Positions 35,301 through 44,980 are shown, counted from the stretch's first letter. The stretch is DNA of 64,000 nt from Oscillospiraceae bacterium (GCA_015063845.1 SVTJ01000004.1:61686-125685); one strand, 5' to 3'. Notes: generated by a model not told the origin, from the letters alone. Translations and numbers: made by a program.

Positions 35301-35972
35301 AAGCAGACCGAATGTCGAAACAAGCTTCGCGCGATAGGTAACGTAGACCTTGACGCTGTCAATAAGTACAAGGAAGTTAAGTCGAGATACGACTATATGG
35401 AGGGTCAGATAAAGGACCTCGGTGCGGCTCGAGACGACTTGCTTGATATTATTGGAAAGCTTGAGGGAGAGATGGAGACAGCGTTCATAGACTCCTTCAA
35501 CCAGATAAACGAAAACTTCAACCGTGTGTTTGCGGAGCTGTTTGGCGGAGGCTCGGCACAGCTGTCGCTGACCGACCCCGAAAACGTGCTTGAGAGTGGC
35601 ATCGAGATAAAGGCGGCACCTCCCGGAAAGATAATCAAGAATATGGTACAGCTTTCGGGTGGAGAGCAGTCGTTTATCGCTATTGCACTGTTCTTTGCGA
35701 TACTTCAGGTAAATCCCACGCCCTTCTGTATACTTGACGAGATAGAGGCGGCGCTTGACGAGGTCAACGTAGCGAGATTTGCGGAGTACATAAAGAGATA
35801 TTCAAGCGGAACGCAGTTTATTATGATAACACACAGAAGAGGTACTATGGAGGCTGCAAACCGCCTTTACGGAGTTACAATGCCCGAAAGAGGAATTTCC
35901 AAGGTGCTTGAGCTCAATATAGACGATATTTCAAAGAAAAAAGGAGACGATTGGGATGGCATTCTTGGATAA
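32340..35972 (+). CDS. smc: chromosome partition protein SMC
   Basis: A 1210-residue SMC ATPase, the core of condensin (with ScpA and ScpB), organising the chromosome. Walker A is GPNGSGKSN (about 32-40), followed by the long first coiled coil. The hinge (about 510-680) has [19 protein letters not shown] and GGSFTGGS. After the second coiled coil come the signature LSGGEQ and Walker [16 protein letters not shown]. Full family length. It starts at GTG 32340 after AAAGGAG. It overlaps ftsY by 17 bases, a widespread Firmicutes arrangement. Confidence 0.97.
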   Translation: MYLKSLELQGFKSFPDKTKLTFEGGATVIVGPNGSGKSNISDAMRWVLGEVSSKSIRGTKMEDIIFGGADSRRPMGYAEVSVTFDNSGMLGRLDCPYDEVTVTRRYYRSGESEYFINRRACRLKDIYELFMNTGVGRDGYSIIGQGKIAEIVSKKSDERRSIFEDASGIAKYRHKKSETERKLASTEDNMTRINDVFQEVAAQVGPLEKEAGKAKRALELLEAKKQVDVQLWLYDTEKLRDDVAKCEESFKHAEFDLNTAEEALQALEAQNDRLFEISQSNKTESEKLLGEIRAKTEANHAIDSEYRVIETNIIHTKELIAGAMGTCESTQKSINAEQEASKARLEKIEQIKAELETKNAQHASVELDRRAASEQAEKLGFDIDRALSDIHAIDAEIADVSARISFIENSSNTETDKNTAMQNEIAEYEAQSAELGKQIDRIKNTVDEYDAVSASAASEVDKLTAELAELYGRRHEDNEELSSLKLRRDSARQRIDTFKAMEEQFEGYSGSVRFVMKRYAQKEITDKHGVPCGRIYGPLSQLINVEDRYLTAIETALGPNLQHIVVEDDSVAKAAMFALKKAEAGRATFFPLSSMRGQSATPEMRDASGYKGYIAVADELVGSDAKFSEVLSGLLGRTVIFDNIDNATAMAKDLKYKVKAVTLDGQQINVGGSFTGGSVKHKGNILGRAGEIKRLEEEVAELEKKMASINTSLSSLASEIEDREDQKDDCEQRIGLIKVMRDSEAARLEQISAKLEANRTLTEKLKEDFEAQKKAREQALEDRERLAVRKKELEVQSSEIGAARAEMDIKRSAALDKKDECDRMMTEIFIGISELRKDIETEQRMIDEATARMDGFSALIASQNAYVAELEAKIVAFEAQKSENRKAYDEGVADLATLNEKRAKVEEGAGEFERKLSEVNAKMRERMQHKENVFKEYTRFENRLSNLRTEQDKLSTKLWDEHELTRADAVSLGYPTIDASTRAEAAAKQTECRNKLRAIGNVDLDAVNKYKEVKSRYDYMEGQIKDLGAARDDLLDIIGKLEGEMETAFIDSFNQINENFNRVFAELFGGGSAQLSLTDPENVLESGIEIKAAPPGKIIKNMVQLSGGEQSFIAIALFFAILQVNPTPFCILDEIEAALDEVNVARFAEYIKRYSSGTQFIMITHRRGTMEAANRLYGVTMPERGISKVLELNIDDISKKKGDDWDGILG

Positions 35973-36861
35973 ACTGAAAGCTGGGCTTTCAAAAACAAAA
36001 AATGCTATATTCGGACAGATAGACGAGGTGCTCAAGGCGTTCGTCAAGGTGGACGAGGATCTGCTTGATGAGCTTGAGGAGCTGCTCATTATGTCGGACG
36101 TGGGAGTTAATTCCACTGAGGAGATAATCGAAAGACTTCGCGAGGAGATCAAAGAGGGTAGACTTAAGGAAAAGGAGCAGGTCATAGATACGCTCAAAGC
36201 AATTCTTGAGGAAATGATCGGAGAGGGAGCACCTCTCGATCTTTCGGGAGCGCCTACGGTCATTCTCGTTATCGGAGTGAACGGAGCGGGCAAGACCACG
36301 TCTATCGGCAAGATATCCAACAGACTTATAAAGAGCGGTAAGAAGGTTGTGGTCGCGGCGGCGGACACCTTCCGCGCGGCGGCTATCGACCAGCTCTCCG
36401 TTTGGTGTGAGCGCTCTGGCGCGGAGATAGTCAAGCAGAACGAGGGAAGCGACCCTGCGGCTGTGGTCTTTGACGCTATCAGCTATGCAAAGAGAAGAAA
36501 CGCTGACGTGCTCATAGTCGACACGGCGGGCAGACTTCACAACAAGAAGAATCTTATGAATGAGCTTGAAAAGATAAACAGAGTTATCGACAGAGAGTTG
36601 CCTGGTGCTGTTCGCGAGAACCTTTTGGTGCTTGACGCGACCACGGGACAGAATGCGATACTTCAGGCAAAGGAGTTCAGAAATGCCGCAAATATTACGG
36701 GACTTGTGCTTAACAAGCTTGACGGAACTGCAAAGGGCGGTATAGTTATCTCCATAAAGAGCGAGCTTGATATACCCGTTAAGTTTATAGGCGTTGGAGA
36801 AAAGATAGACGATATGCAGGAGTTTGACAGCGCAGAGTTTGTAAGCGCGCTGTTTGAGTAG
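35956..36861 (+). CDS. ftsY: signal recognition particle receptor FtsY
   Basis: A 301-residue SRP receptor GTPase that docks SRP-bound ribosomes at the membrane. It has a compact N domain (1-95), G1 GVNGAGKTT (107-115), [19 protein letters not shown], and [14 protein letters not shown] [10 protein letters not shown]. The acidic A domain of E. coli FtsY is absent, as usual in Firmicutes. It starts at ATG 35956 inside the end of smc, with AAAGGAG upstream. Confidence 0.97.
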   Translation: MAFLDKLKAGLSKTKNAIFGQIDEVLKAFVKVDEDLLDELEELLIMSDVGVNSTEEIIERLREEIKEGRLKEKEQVIDTLKAILEEMIGEGAPLDLSGAPTVILVIGVNGAGKTTSIGKISNRLIKSGKKVVVAAADTFRAAAIDQLSVWCERSGAEIVKQNEGSDPAAVVFDAISYAKRRNADVLIVDTAGRLHNKKNLMNELEKINRVIDRELPGAVRENLLVLDATTGQNAILQAKEFRNAANITGLVLNKLDGTAKGGIVISIKSELDIPVKFIGVGEKIDDMQEFDSAEFVSALFE

Positions 36862-36865
36862 GACG

Positions 36866-37450
36866 ATGAAGATAGTATTGGCATCAAGAAATAAGCATAA
36901 GATAGGCGAGCTTCAGGCGTTGCTTGGAAAGCACGTTGAGGGTGTAGAGATACTCTCCCTTGACGACGTCGGCTTTACGGACGAGATAGTAGAAGACGGA
37001 AGCAGCTTTGAGGAAAATGCGCTCATTAAGGCAAGAGCTGCCGCAAGCACGGGATATATTGGCGTTGGGGACGATTCGGGTCTTTCGGTAAATGCGCTCG
37101 GCGGTGCTCCTGGAATATACTCTGCAAGATACGCAGGTGAGCACGGAGACGATGCGGCAAATAACACTCTTTTGCTCGAAAATCTTAAAGACAAGAGTGA
37201 CAGAAGCGCGGAGTTCGTCTGCGCCTTTGCGTGCGTTTTTCCCGACGGAAGAGAGATATGCGTAAGAGGCGCTACGGCAGGCGTTATTATAGACGAGTAC
37301 CGAGGCAATGGCGGTTTTGGCTACGACCCACTATTTCTTTACGAGCCCATGGGCAAAACCTTTTCTGAGATGAGTGCGGAGGAGAAAAACTCTATATCTC
37401 ACAGAGGCAAGGCTATCGAAGCTTTTGCGGAAAAATTACTTACTATTTGA
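36866..37450 (+). CDS. rdgB: non-canonical purine NTP pyrophosphatase (RdgB/HAM1)
   Basis: A 194-residue enzyme that hydrolyses dITP/XTP to keep them out of DNA. Motifs are LASRNKHKIGEL at the start, FEENALIKARAA, GDDSGLSVNALGGAPGIYSARYAG, GFGYDPLF and SHRGKA. It starts at ATG 36866, four bases after the ftsY stop, so it is coupled. An in-frame TTG at 36854 is inside ftsY and less likely. Confidence 0.95.
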   Translation: MKIVLASRNKHKIGELQALLGKHVEGVEILSLDDVGFTDEIVEDGSSFEENALIKARAAASTGYIGVGDDSGLSVNALGGAPGIYSARYAGEHGDDAANNTLLLENLKDKSDRSAEFVCAFACVFPDGREICVRGATAGVIIDEYRGNGGFGYDPLFLYEPMGKTFSEMSAEEKNSISHRGKAIEAFAEKLLTI

Positions 37451-37464
37451 CTAAAGGGGAAAAT

Positions 37465-37752
37465 ATGTTAACATCAAAACAAAGAGCGTATCTCCGCGGA
37501 CTTGCGAATACGGAGAGCGCGATCATGCAGATAGGCAAGGGCGGCGTCGGAGAAAATCTTGTAAAGACAATATCTGATGCGCTTGAGGCGAGAGAGCTCA
37601 TTAAGCTCACGGTCCTTGAAAACTGTATGGGCACGCCCAAAGAGGTGGCGAATGAGCTTGCAGATGCCGTGGGAGCTGACGTTGTCGGTGTTGTCGGCAG
37701 AAAAATAATACTTTACCGCGAATCGGTAAACAATAAGAGAATAGAGTTATGA
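37465..37752 (+). CDS. yhbY: YhbY-family CRM-domain RNA-binding protein
   Basis: A 95-residue protein with a single CRM domain, linked to assembly of the 50S subunit. It has LTSKQRAYLRGLAN at the start, IGKGGVGENLV (the loop corresponding to GxxG) and VGRKIILYRES at the end. ATG 37465 follows AAAGGGG. Its stop overlaps the nadD start as ATGA. Confidence 0.94.
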   Translation: MLTSKQRAYLRGLANTESAIMQIGKGGVGENLVKTISDALEARELIKLTVLENCMGTPKEVANELADAVGADVVGVVGRKIILYRESVNNKRIEL

Positions 37753-38372
37753 ACGGCTTCGATCACGCAAGAGTTGGAATATATGGCGGTACATTTGCGC
37801 CCGTGCATAACGGACACGTAAGAGCAGCCAAGGCTTTTATGGAGCAAATGAAGCTGGATTATCTCTTTATAATCCCCGCATATCTGCCGCCTCATAAGCA
37901 GATAGATGCATCGGACGATCCGCTTTACCGTTTGCGTATGTGTGAGCTTGCCTTTGCTGATATAGACGGAGTCGTTATTTCGGACTGCGAGATAAAGAGA
38001 GGCGGAAAGAGCTATACTTACGATACGCTAAAGGAGCTTCAGCGTCCCAATACAAGACTGTTTTTGCTTTGCGGTACGGATATGGTGCTTACCTTCGATA
38101 CGTGGTATCGCTTTGAGGATATTTTCAAGATGTGTTATCCCGTTTACGTTCGCAGAGAAAACGATGAGATCATAGGTAATAAGATCGTGGCGAAAATAGG
38201 CGAGTATTATGAAAAATACGGAGTGATGTTCCGCAAGATACTCACTGAGCCTATAGAGCTCAGCTCCACCGACGTGCGTCTTGCCGTGAGTGAGGGCAAG
38301 GATATATCGGGTCTCGTTCCTTGCGCCGTTGAGACTTTTATCAAAGAAAACGGCTTGTATTTGAAAAAGTAA
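37749..38372 (+). CDS. nadD: nicotinate-nucleotide adenylyltransferase
   Basis: A 207-residue nucleotidyltransferase making nicotinic acid adenine dinucleotide in NAD synthesis. The signature is GIYGGTFAPVHNGHV (10-24), and IELSSTDVR matches the family's ISSTxIR motif. It is coupled to yhbY by a 4-base overlap and followed nine bases later by yqeK. Confidence 0.96.
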   Translation: MNGFDHARVGIYGGTFAPVHNGHVRAAKAFMEQMKLDYLFIIPAYLPPHKQIDASDDPLYRLRMCELAFADIDGVVISDCEIKRGGKSYTYDTLKELQRPNTRLFLLCGTDMVLTFDTWYRFEDIFKMCYPVYVRRENDEIIGNKIVAKIGEYYEKYGVMFRKILTEPIELSSTDVRLAVSEGKDISGLVPCAVETFIKENGLYLKK

Positions 38373-38381
38373 GAGGTTTTT

Positions 38382-39023
38382 ATGATCATAACCGAACTTA
38401 TGCTTGATAGCCTTCGTGAGCGCGTGAGTGCCACGATGTCACCAAAGCGTTTTTATCATACGGCAGAGGTGGAGAAAATGGCGGCGTATATCGGAAGCAT
38501 TTACGCTCCCGACAAGGTGATGATGCTAAGAGCAGCCGCTCTGCTTCACGACGTAACTAAAGAATATTCCACCGAACGTCAGCTTGAAATATGCAAGGAA
38601 AAATGCGTGGAGCTTGACGCTGACGCTTGCTTTGCGCCCAAGACCTTACATGCCAGAACGGCAGCCGCACTAATTCCAGAGGAATATCCCGAGTTTGCCG
38701 ATGAGGAGATAATTCGATGTGTTCGCTGGCACACCACCGGAAGAGAGGGAATGACACTTGAGGAGCGCATAATATATCTTGCGGACTACATCGATATGTC
38801 GAGAAGGTTTGAGGATTGCGTGCGTTTGAGAGAATATTTTTTCTCTGCAGAACTGCAGACTATGAAAGAGAACGAGAGATCGGCTCATCTTCGCAGAACG
38901 CTTATTATGTCGTATGATATGACGATGAGGGGACTGCTTGGCGAGGGGCTTCCTATAAACCGCGATACGGTCGCGGCAAGAAATGAGCTTGTGCGAGAGG
39001 AGCTTGCAAGCAAGCTTATTTGA
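38382..39023 (+). CDS. yqeK: YqeK-type HD-domain hydrolase
   Basis: A 213-residue HD-domain protein of the YqeK group, which includes Ap4A hydrolases. H26 (FYHTAEVEKMA), LLHDVTKEY (HD pair at 55-56), LHARTAA and VRWHTTGR carry the metal ligands, and IIYLADYID closes the site. The nadD-yqeK-rsfS context supports the call. Confidence 0.92.
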   Translation: MIITELMLDSLRERVSATMSPKRFYHTAEVEKMAAYIGSIYAPDKVMMLRAAALLHDVTKEYSTERQLEICKEKCVELDADACFAPKTLHARTAAALIPEEYPEFADEEIIRCVRWHTTGREGMTLEERIIYLADYIDMSRRFEDCVRLREYFFSAELQTMKENERSAHLRRTLIMSYDMTMRGLLGEGLPINRDTVAARNELVREELASKLI

Positions 39024-39083
39024 CGTATGCGCCGCATACCGCTACATATTCAAATGTGAATAAACGGTAGTGGGAGCGGTGAT

Positions 39084-40100
39084 ATGGATAAAAAGACAAA
39101 AGGAATTATTTTTCGGGCTTTCGCACTTTTTCTTGTAGGTGTGCTGTGCTTTGGTTTGTCGGCGACGTTTGGCACGAAGAAGCATGCGGAAATGTCAGAG
39201 ACAAAGGCACAAGTGCAAGACGGGGAGATTACGACCTTTTTATTTCTTGGAACGGATAGAGAGGCAGGGCTTTGCGACGTTATGATGCTTGCAAGCATTG
39301 ATAGCAAAAAGGGAGCGCTGACACTCATTCAGATACCGAGAGACACCTATGCCGCATATACGGAACGGAGCTATAAAAAGCTCAACGGAGCGTACGCTGC
39401 TCTTGGCGGCGCGGCAAATACTGCGGATTTCTTTGGTGAAGCTATGGGAATTCACATTGACCATTACGTTTGTATGGGGCTTGACGCGCTGTGCGATATG
39501 GTCGATGCGCTCGGCGGAGTGGATATCGACATTCCGTGTGATATGAGGTACAGCGATCCAGAGCAGGGGCTGTATATCAACTTTAAAAAGGGAATGACGC
39601 ACCTCGACGGAGCTCTCGCTGAGAAGTTTGTCCGATATAGGGCAAACTACACTGAGGGGGACATCGGCAGACTTGACGCGCAAAAGCTTTTTATGGTGGC
39701 TGTGCTTGAAAAGGTGTTGACGGACACGTCTTATTCGAAAATACTTGCGCTGTGTGAGGCGGCAGAAGGCGTTGAGACCGACATGACGGTGGCAGACCTT
39801 GTAAGCATTGCTATGCGCGCGTTGAGCGTTGATAAAAGCAAAATGACGTTGCTGACTTTGCCCGGAGCTGAGGCTACAGCTACGGAGAGTGGGGCAAGCT
39901 ATTACGTTTTGTCAGCACCCGCAACTGCGGAAATAACAGCGAGATTTTTCGGAAGAACGCTGGATTTTGATGCGAACGAAGTCTTTCTTAATAAAAGATA
40001 TAAGACCTTCGAAAGCATATATAAAGAGTACTCCGAATATGAGACGTATTCGGTCGGAGAGATATCCGAGAACGGCGTCGATATAAAGACGAGACGCTAA
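39084..40100 (+). CDS. LytR-CpsA-Psr family cell-wall glycopolymer ligase
   Basis: A 338-residue membrane protein with one N-terminal helix (about 8-28) and an extracellular LCP domain. Motifs include FLFLGTDRE, DVMMLASID, IQIPRDTY (catalytic Arg), GVDIDIPCDM, LDGALAEKFVRYR and GDIGRLDAQK. LCP proteins attach teichoic acid or capsule to peptidoglycan. It sits between yqeK and rsfS as in many Clostridia and Bacilli. Confidence 0.93.
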   Translation: MDKKTKGIIFRAFALFLVGVLCFGLSATFGTKKHAEMSETKAQVQDGEITTFLFLGTDREAGLCDVMMLASIDSKKGALTLIQIPRDTYAAYTERSYKKLNGAYAALGGAANTADFFGEAMGIHIDHYVCMGLDALCDMVDALGGVDIDIPCDMRYSDPEQGLYINFKKGMTHLDGALAEKFVRYRANYTEGDIGRLDAQKLFMVAVLEKVLTDTSYSKILALCEAAEGVETDMTVADLVSIAMRALSVDKSKMTLLTLPGAEATATESGASYYVLSAPATAEITARFFGRTLDFDANEVFLNKRYKTFESIYKEYSEYETYSVGEISENGVDIKTRR

Positions 40101-40115
40101 AGTCGCAAAATACAC

Positions 40116-40144
40116 TTGACAAATCACGTGTTTTGGTTTAGAAT
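40116..40144 (+). promoter_or_regulatory. promoter ahead of rsfS-leuS
   Basis: TTGACA, 17 bases, TAGAAT, about 42 bases upstream of rsfS. It splits the long run into two transcription units or adds an internal start. Confidence 0.8.
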
Positions 40145-40185
40145 GTAGTGTAACTATTTTTATTATTTATATAAAGGAATTTAAA

Positions 40186-40566
40186 ATGGAAGAAAATAAA
40201 TTTATGGATGCTGTTGAAGAGGGCGTTATCCCCGCTCTTGATAATGCGGACGCTAAGTCGCTTGCAGAGGCTATTGCGGATGTGCTTGATTCCAAAAAGG
40301 GAAGAGACATAAAGGTACTTCACGTTGAGGACAAGACAGTGATCGCCGAGTATTTCGTGCTCTGCACGGGTAACTCGTCAACGCAGATAAAAGCACTTGC
40401 GGGCGAGGTTGAATATAAGATCGAGCAGAGAGGAATTTCTCCCTACGGAGTTGAGGGCAGAGACAATAACTCGTGGATGATACTTGATTACAGCAACGTG
40501 ATCGTTCACATATTCAGCAGAGAAGCAAGAGAGTTTTATAATCTTGATAAGCTTTACGAAGATTGA
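40186..40566 (+). CDS. rsfS: ribosomal silencing factor RsfS
   Basis: A 126-residue protein that binds L14 and blocks subunit joining in slow growth. Typical motifs: DIKVLHVEDKTVIAEYFVL, CTGNSSTQIKAL, GRDNNSWMILDY and VIVHIFSREAREFYNLDKLY. It is preceded by its own promoter and followed 27 bases later by leuS. Confidence 0.96.
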   Translation: MEENKFMDAVEEGVIPALDNADAKSLAEAIADVLDSKKGRDIKVLHVEDKTVIAEYFVLCTGNSSTQIKALAGEVEYKIEQRGISPYGVEGRDNNSWMILDYSNVIVHIFSREAREFYNLDKLYED

Positions 40567-40593
40567 CAATAATTAATTAAGGAAGATATAAAA

Positions 40594-43029
40594 ATGAAGT
40601 ACAATCACAGCGAAATCGAAAGCAAGTGGCAGGAGTATTGGAGAGAAAACCAGACGTTTAAAACCGACGTCTGGGATTTTTCCAAGCCTAAATACTACGT
40701 TCTTGATATGTTCCCGTATCCGTCGGGTGTAGGTCTGCACGCAGGTCATCCCGAGGGATATACCGCAACTGACATAGTTTCGAGAATGAAGAGAATGCAG
40801 GGATATAACGTGCTCCACCCGATGGGATACGACTCGTTCGGACTTCCCGCGGAGCAGTATGCCGTTTCCACGGGTAACCATCCCAACGGCTTCACCCAGG
40901 AGAACATCAAGACCTTTTCAAAGCAGCTAACCGAGCTCGGATTTGATTACGACTGGAGCAAGATGATAGCTACCAGCGATCCCGAGTTTTATAAGTGGAC
41001 ACAGTGGATATTCAAGCAGCTATACCTTGACGGCTATGCTCAGTACATAGATATGCCCGTCAACTGGTGCGAGGAGCTTGGAACGGTGCTCTCCAACGAC
41101 GAGGTTATCGACGGCAAGTCCGAGAGAGGCGGATACCCTGTTATCAGAAAGAATATGAAGCAGTGGGTCATCAATCAGCCCGCTTTCGCTGAGGAGCTTC
41201 TTGAGGGGCTTGAGGAGATAGACTGGCCTGAGTCCACAAAGCTTATGCAGAAGAACTGGATAGGTAAGTCTACGGGCGTTGAGGTCAAGTTCCAGATAGT
41301 CGGCGGTGGTGAGTTCTCTATATTTACCACGTGTATCGAGACTATCTACGGTATCACATTTATGGTGCTTGCTCCCGACGGAGAGATAGTAAAGCAGCTT
41401 ATGCCCCGCATTGAGAACAAGTCAGAGGTGCAGGCTTATATCGACGAAACTCTTAAGAAGAACGATATGGATAGAACCGAGCTCAACAAGACAAAGTCGG
41501 GCTGTGAGCTTAAGGGCGTTTCCTGTATCAACCCCGTAAACGGCAGAGAGGTCAGAATGTTTATCGGTGACTTCGTGCTTGCCAACTACGGAACGGGAGC
41601 TGTTATGGCAGTTCCTTCGCACGACCAGCGTGACTTTGAATACGCTATCGCGCACAATATAGATATGCTTCAGGTCATCGACGGAGACGACAAGCTCGGA
41701 CACGTTGATGTATCGGAAAAGGCATTTGAAAAGGGTGATTATCTCGGAAAGGGTTACAGACTTGTAAACTCCGAGGAATTTACGGGACTTACCGTTGAGC
41801 AAGCTAAAGAGGCTATAACCTCGAAGCTTGAAGCGATGGGAGTTGCAAAGAGAACCGTAAACTACCACTTCAGAGAGTGGATATTCGCAAGACAGAGATA
41901 TTGGGGCGAGCCTGTTCCCGTTGTTCACAGAGAGGACGGCGGTATACACGTGCTTGACGACGAGGAGCTTCCTCTCGTTCTTCCCGAGCTTGAAAATTAT
42001 AAGGGAGTTAACGGTAAAGCTCCTCTTGAGAATGCTACCGAGTGGAAGAAGTACGATAAGAACGGAGTTCGCGGCGTAAGAGAGACCTCTACAATGCCGG
42101 GATCTGCAGGCTCGAGCTGGTACTTCCTCCGTTATATCGACCCCAACAATGATAAGGAATTTGCAAATGCAGAGCTTCTTAAGCATTGGATGCCCGTTGA
42201 CCTCTATATAGGTGGTCCTGAGCATGCGGTCGGTCACCTTATGTATTCGAGAATTTGGAACAGATACCTTTATAATAAGGGTCTCGCTCCCACAAAGGAG
42301 CCCTTCAAGAAGCTGGTCCACCAGGGAATGATACTCGGCTCTAACGGTATCAAGATGGGTAAACGTTATCCCGAATTTGTTGTAAATCCCAGTGACGTCG
42401 TCCGCGATTACGGTGCAGATACGCTCCGTCTTTACGAGATGTTTATGGGCCCGCTTGAGGTCTCTAAGCCTTGGAGCAATCAGGGCGTTGACGGCGCGAG
42501 AAAGTTTCTCAACCGTGTATGGGCATTCTTTACTGAGCCTGGGAACATAACCGAGGGAGAGGGCGGCGCACTTGAGAAGATATACCACAAGAGCGTCAAG
42601 AAGGTAACAGAGGACTTTGAAAAGCTTGCTTTCAATACTGCTATATCGCAGATGATGATATTCGTAAATGCAGTATATAAAGAGGGCAAGTGTCCTAAGG
42701 TTTACGCCGAAGGACTTATCAAGATGCTGTCCTGCATTTGTCCTCATATCGGTGAGGAGATGTGGTCGCTTCTCGGTCACGATACCACCATCGCTTACGA
42801 GCCTTGGCCTACGTATGACGAGGCAAAGTGCGCTGACGACGAGATAGAGATGGTCGTTCAGATAAACGGTAAGCTCAGAGGAAAGCTTACGGTCGCAAAG
42901 GATACTCCTGCGGCAGAGGTTATCGCTCTTGCTAAGGCGGATGAGGCTGTTGCTGCGGCTATCGAGGGCAAAACTGTTATCAAAGAGATATGTGTGCCCA
43001 ATAAGATAGTTAATATAGTTGTAAAATAA
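40594..43029 (+). CDS. leuS: leucyl-tRNA synthetase
   Basis: An 811-residue class I synthetase charging tRNA-Leu. The HIGH-like motif is HAGH (49-52), and the editing (CP1) domain lies at about 220-410. The KMSKS loop reads KMGKR (587-591) followed by FVVNPSDVVRDYGADTLRLY. Anticodon and C-terminal domains are complete. KMGKR is an uncommon form of the loop, though the lysines flanking the loop are kept. No T-box leader is seen upstream. Confidence 0.97.
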   Translation: MKYNHSEIESKWQEYWRENQTFKTDVWDFSKPKYYVLDMFPYPSGVGLHAGHPEGYTATDIVSRMKRMQGYNVLHPMGYDSFGLPAEQYAVSTGNHPNGFTQENIKTFSKQLTELGFDYDWSKMIATSDPEFYKWTQWIFKQLYLDGYAQYIDMPVNWCEELGTVLSNDEVIDGKSERGGYPVIRKNMKQWVINQPAFAEELLEGLEEIDWPESTKLMQKNWIGKSTGVEVKFQIVGGGEFSIFTTCIETIYGITFMVLAPDGEIVKQLMPRIENKSEVQAYIDETLKKNDMDRTELNKTKSGCELKGVSCINPVNGREVRMFIGDFVLANYGTGAVMAVPSHDQRDFEYAIAHNIDMLQVIDGDDKLGHVDVSEKAFEKGDYLGKGYRLVNSEEFTGLTVEQAKEAITSKLEAMGVAKRTVNYHFREWIFARQRYWGEPVPVVHREDGGIHVLDDEELPLVLPELENYKGVNGKAPLENATEWKKYDKNGVRGVRETSTMPGSAGSSWYFLRYIDPNNDKEFANAELLKHWMPVDLYIGGPEHAVGHLMYSRIWNRYLYNKGLAPTKEPFKKLVHQGMILGSNGIKMGKRYPEFVVNPSDVVRDYGADTLRLYEMFMGPLEVSKPWSNQGVDGARKFLNRVWAFFTEPGNITEGEGGALEKIYHKSVKKVTEDFEKLAFNTAISQMMIFVNAVYKEGKCPKVYAEGLIKMLSCICPHIGEEMWSLLGHDTTIAYEPWPTYDEAKCADDEIEMVVQINGKLRGKLTVAKDTPAAEVIALAKADEAVAAAIEGKTVIKEICVPNKIVNIVVK

Positions 43030-43036
43030 AAAAACG

Positions 43037-43070
43037 GCAAGGGAGTCCTCGAGAAAGGTCTCCCTTGCAC
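43037..43070 (+). terminator. weak terminator-like hairpin after leuS
   Basis: GCAAGGGAG pairs with CTCCCTTGC across a 16-base loop. Only a short T-run follows, so termination may be partial. Confidence 0.45.
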
Positions 43071-43090
43071 TTTGAGCTTTGAGGTATGTG

Positions 43091-43648
43091 ATGACGCTTG
43101 AGATCGTCGGTCAAATTTTTGGAATATTGACTACTATTGCAGCTGTGGTGAGCGCTCAGCTGCCGAAACGCTGGCAGATGATGATCGGCTATATGGCGGT
43201 CAATCTTTTCTCTGCGCTTAACGTGCTTTTTGTTGGTGGCGGACTTACGGGTTGTCTCGTTTGCTTAGTTGCCGTGGCGCATTCATCGGTCAATGCTTAC
43301 AGAGCAAAGAAAGATATGGATACTCCTCTTACGGAAAAGCTGATATTCAGTGTCGTATATTTCGTTGCGTGGGGAATAGGCTTTTATCTTTCGTGGAAGA
43401 GCGGTGTGGCATCGTGGCTTGACGCTCTGCCACTTGTAGCAACTGTGTTCTTTGTTGCTTCCATGCTTGTGAAAAAGGAGAACAATATTCGCCTGTGGAC
43501 GCTCGGAAACGCGTCGGTAAACACGGTATATCACCTTATGCTTAGAAGCTCCGGTATCTTCGCACAGCTCTTTGAACTCGTGTCGATAATCGTGGCGCTT
43601 TTCAGATACAGAAAAAAACCACCGAAAAACGGTGAGAATGTTGACTGA
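43091..43648 (+). CDS. YgjV-family membrane protein, paralog 1
   Basis: A 185-residue protein with five or six hydrophobic segments in the pattern of the YgjV/inner-membrane family: EIVGQIFGILTT at the start, LPKRWQMMIGY, HSSVNAYRAKKD, WGIGFYLSW and RLWTLGNASVN. The function of the family is not known. The start is ATG 43091. It is followed nine bases later by a close paralog. Confidence 0.78.
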   Translation: MTLEIVGQIFGILTTIAAVVSAQLPKRWQMMIGYMAVNLFSALNVLFVGGGLTGCLVCLVAVAHSSVNAYRAKKDMDTPLTEKLIFSVVYFVAWGIGFYLSWKSGVASWLDALPLVATVFFVASMLVKKENNIRLWTLGNASVNTVYHLMLRSSGIFAQLFELVSIIVALFRYRKKPPKNGENVD

Positions 43649-43656
43649 GGTGTATT

Positions 43657-44214
43657 ATGACGCTTGAAATAATAGGACAGATATTTGGTGTTCTGACAAC
43701 AGTCGCCGTTGTGATAAGCAATCAGCTACCAAAAAGATGGCATATAATGCTTGGATTTATGGTGGTGAACGCACTTGCGGCAATAAACGTACTGCTGACA
43801 GGCTCGGGACTTACCGCTTGTATGGCGTGCGTGGTCGCTGTGATACATTCTCCCGTGAACGCTTACAGAGCAAAGAAGGAGATGGAATCACCTCTTGCTG
43901 AAAAGCTGATATTCAGTGCGCTGTATTTTGTAGGCTGGGGTATAGGATTTTACCTCTCCTGCAAGAGCGGTACGGCATCGTGGCTTGACGCTATGCCTTT
44001 TGTTGCAACGGTATTCTTCGTTTTGTCTATGCTTGCGAAGAAGGAGAAGTACATAAGAATTTGGACGCTTGGAAACGCACTTATATATGCCGTATATTAT
44101 GCGATATTCGGCAACATTGTGGTCGTTGCCCAGCTGTTCGCTATAGGCTCTGTAATAATCGCGCTTATAAGGTACAGAGATAAGGATCCTAAGAAGGAAG
44201 AAGTCGCAGAATAA
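43657..44214 (+). CDS. YgjV-family membrane protein, paralog 2
   Basis: A 185-residue protein clearly homologous over its whole length to the previous gene (shared EIxGQIFG, QLPKRW, VNAYRAKK, WGIGFYLS, WTLGNA). It is a tandem duplicate, and the pair may form a heteromer (inference). It ends at a strong terminator. Confidence 0.78.
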   Translation: MTLEIIGQIFGVLTTVAVVISNQLPKRWHIMLGFMVVNALAAINVLLTGSGLTACMACVVAVIHSPVNAYRAKKEMESPLAEKLIFSALYFVGWGIGFYLSCKSGTASWLDAMPFVATVFFVLSMLAKKEKYIRIWTLGNALIYAVYYAIFGNIVVVAQLFAIGSVIIALIRYRDKDPKKEEVAE

Positions 44215-44220
44215 CAAGCA

Positions 44221-44253
44221 AAAAAGAGACTGATTTGTTCAGTCTCTTTTTTA
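44221..44253. terminator. bidirectional intrinsic terminator
   Basis: Stem AAAAAAGAGACTGA / TCAGTCTCTTTTTT with a 5-base loop, between the convergent YgjV and lexA genes. It overlaps the lexA stop codon. Confidence 0.9.
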
Positions 44254-44841
44254 TTTATATTTTCTTATCAAGGTCACGACCTTGCCGAGTATCTCGACGC
44301 TGTCAGCGATTATGGGAGCAAACGCTTTGTTTTCGGGCTGGAGACGGACGTGTCCGTCCTCACGGTACAGCGTTTTGACAGTTACCTCGCCGTCTACCAT
44401 AGCGACGGCTATCTCTCCGTTTGCTACGTCGGTGTCCTTTAAAACTACAACGATATCCCCCTCAAATATTCCCGCATCTACCATACTGTCGCCAACGACC
44501 TTTAGGGCAAACAGCTTATCCTTGGGGTAGGGGAGAGACGAGCCAACGTCAATGTAGCCTTCGACGTATTCCTCAACACCGACCGGGAGTCCTGCGTGTA
44601 CCCGCCCTACAAGAGGTACTCCGCCCTGCTTTGCAACAGGTCTGAACGAACGGCTCTTGTGTTGCTCTCGTTCTATGTATCCTTTTTCTTCAAGACGGGA
44701 AAGATAGAGATGGACTGTTGATGAGCTGGCAAACCCCACCGCGGTGGCTATGTCGCGCACGCTGGGCGAGTATCCGTTTTTGTCGATATGTTCTAAAAGA
44801 TATTCGTAGACCTTTTTCTCGCTTCGCGTCAACTTTTCCAT
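44251..44841 (-). CDS. lexA: SOS repressor LexA
   Basis: A 196-residue repressor with a winged-helix N-domain (GYSPSVRDIATAVGFASSST) and an S24 peptidase C-domain. The self-cleavage site is A83-G84 (RVHAG), with catalytic S119 (GDSM) and K156 (VTVK). ATG 44841 follows AAGGAGG. I could not see a convincing Gram-positive LexA box (GAAC-N4-GTTC type) in the 200-bp lexA-pckG divergent region. Confidence 0.96.
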   Translation of the reverse strand: MEKLTRSEKKVYEYLLEHIDKNGYSPSVRDIATAVGFASSSTVHLYLSRLEEKGYIEREQHKSRSFRPVAKQGGVPLVGRVHAGLPVGVEEYVEGYIDVGSSLPYPKDKLFALKVVGDSMVDAGIFEGDIVVVLKDTDVANGEIAVAMVDGEVTVKTLYREDGHVRLQPENKAFAPIIADSVEILGKVVTLIRKYK

Positions 44842-44951
44842 CCAAACGACCTCCTTTTAAATAATATGTAGCGTTGATATTATTTTAAAATATAAAAGTT
44901 TAGAGAGTATAATTCAAATGTTAATAAACTGTAACCTTTCGGGGATATTAC

Positions 44952-44980
44952 TTGAAAATTGGAAAGAATTATATTAAAAT
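44952..44980 (+). promoter_or_regulatory. promoter of pckG
   Basis: TTGAAA, 17 bases, TAAAAT, giving a leader of about 85 bases with short GGGTGC repeats and no recognised riboswitch. Confidence 0.65.

Noticed and set aside
40567..40593. T-box leader for leuS
   Set aside because: The rsfS-leuS gap is 27 bases, and no T-box sequence is present.
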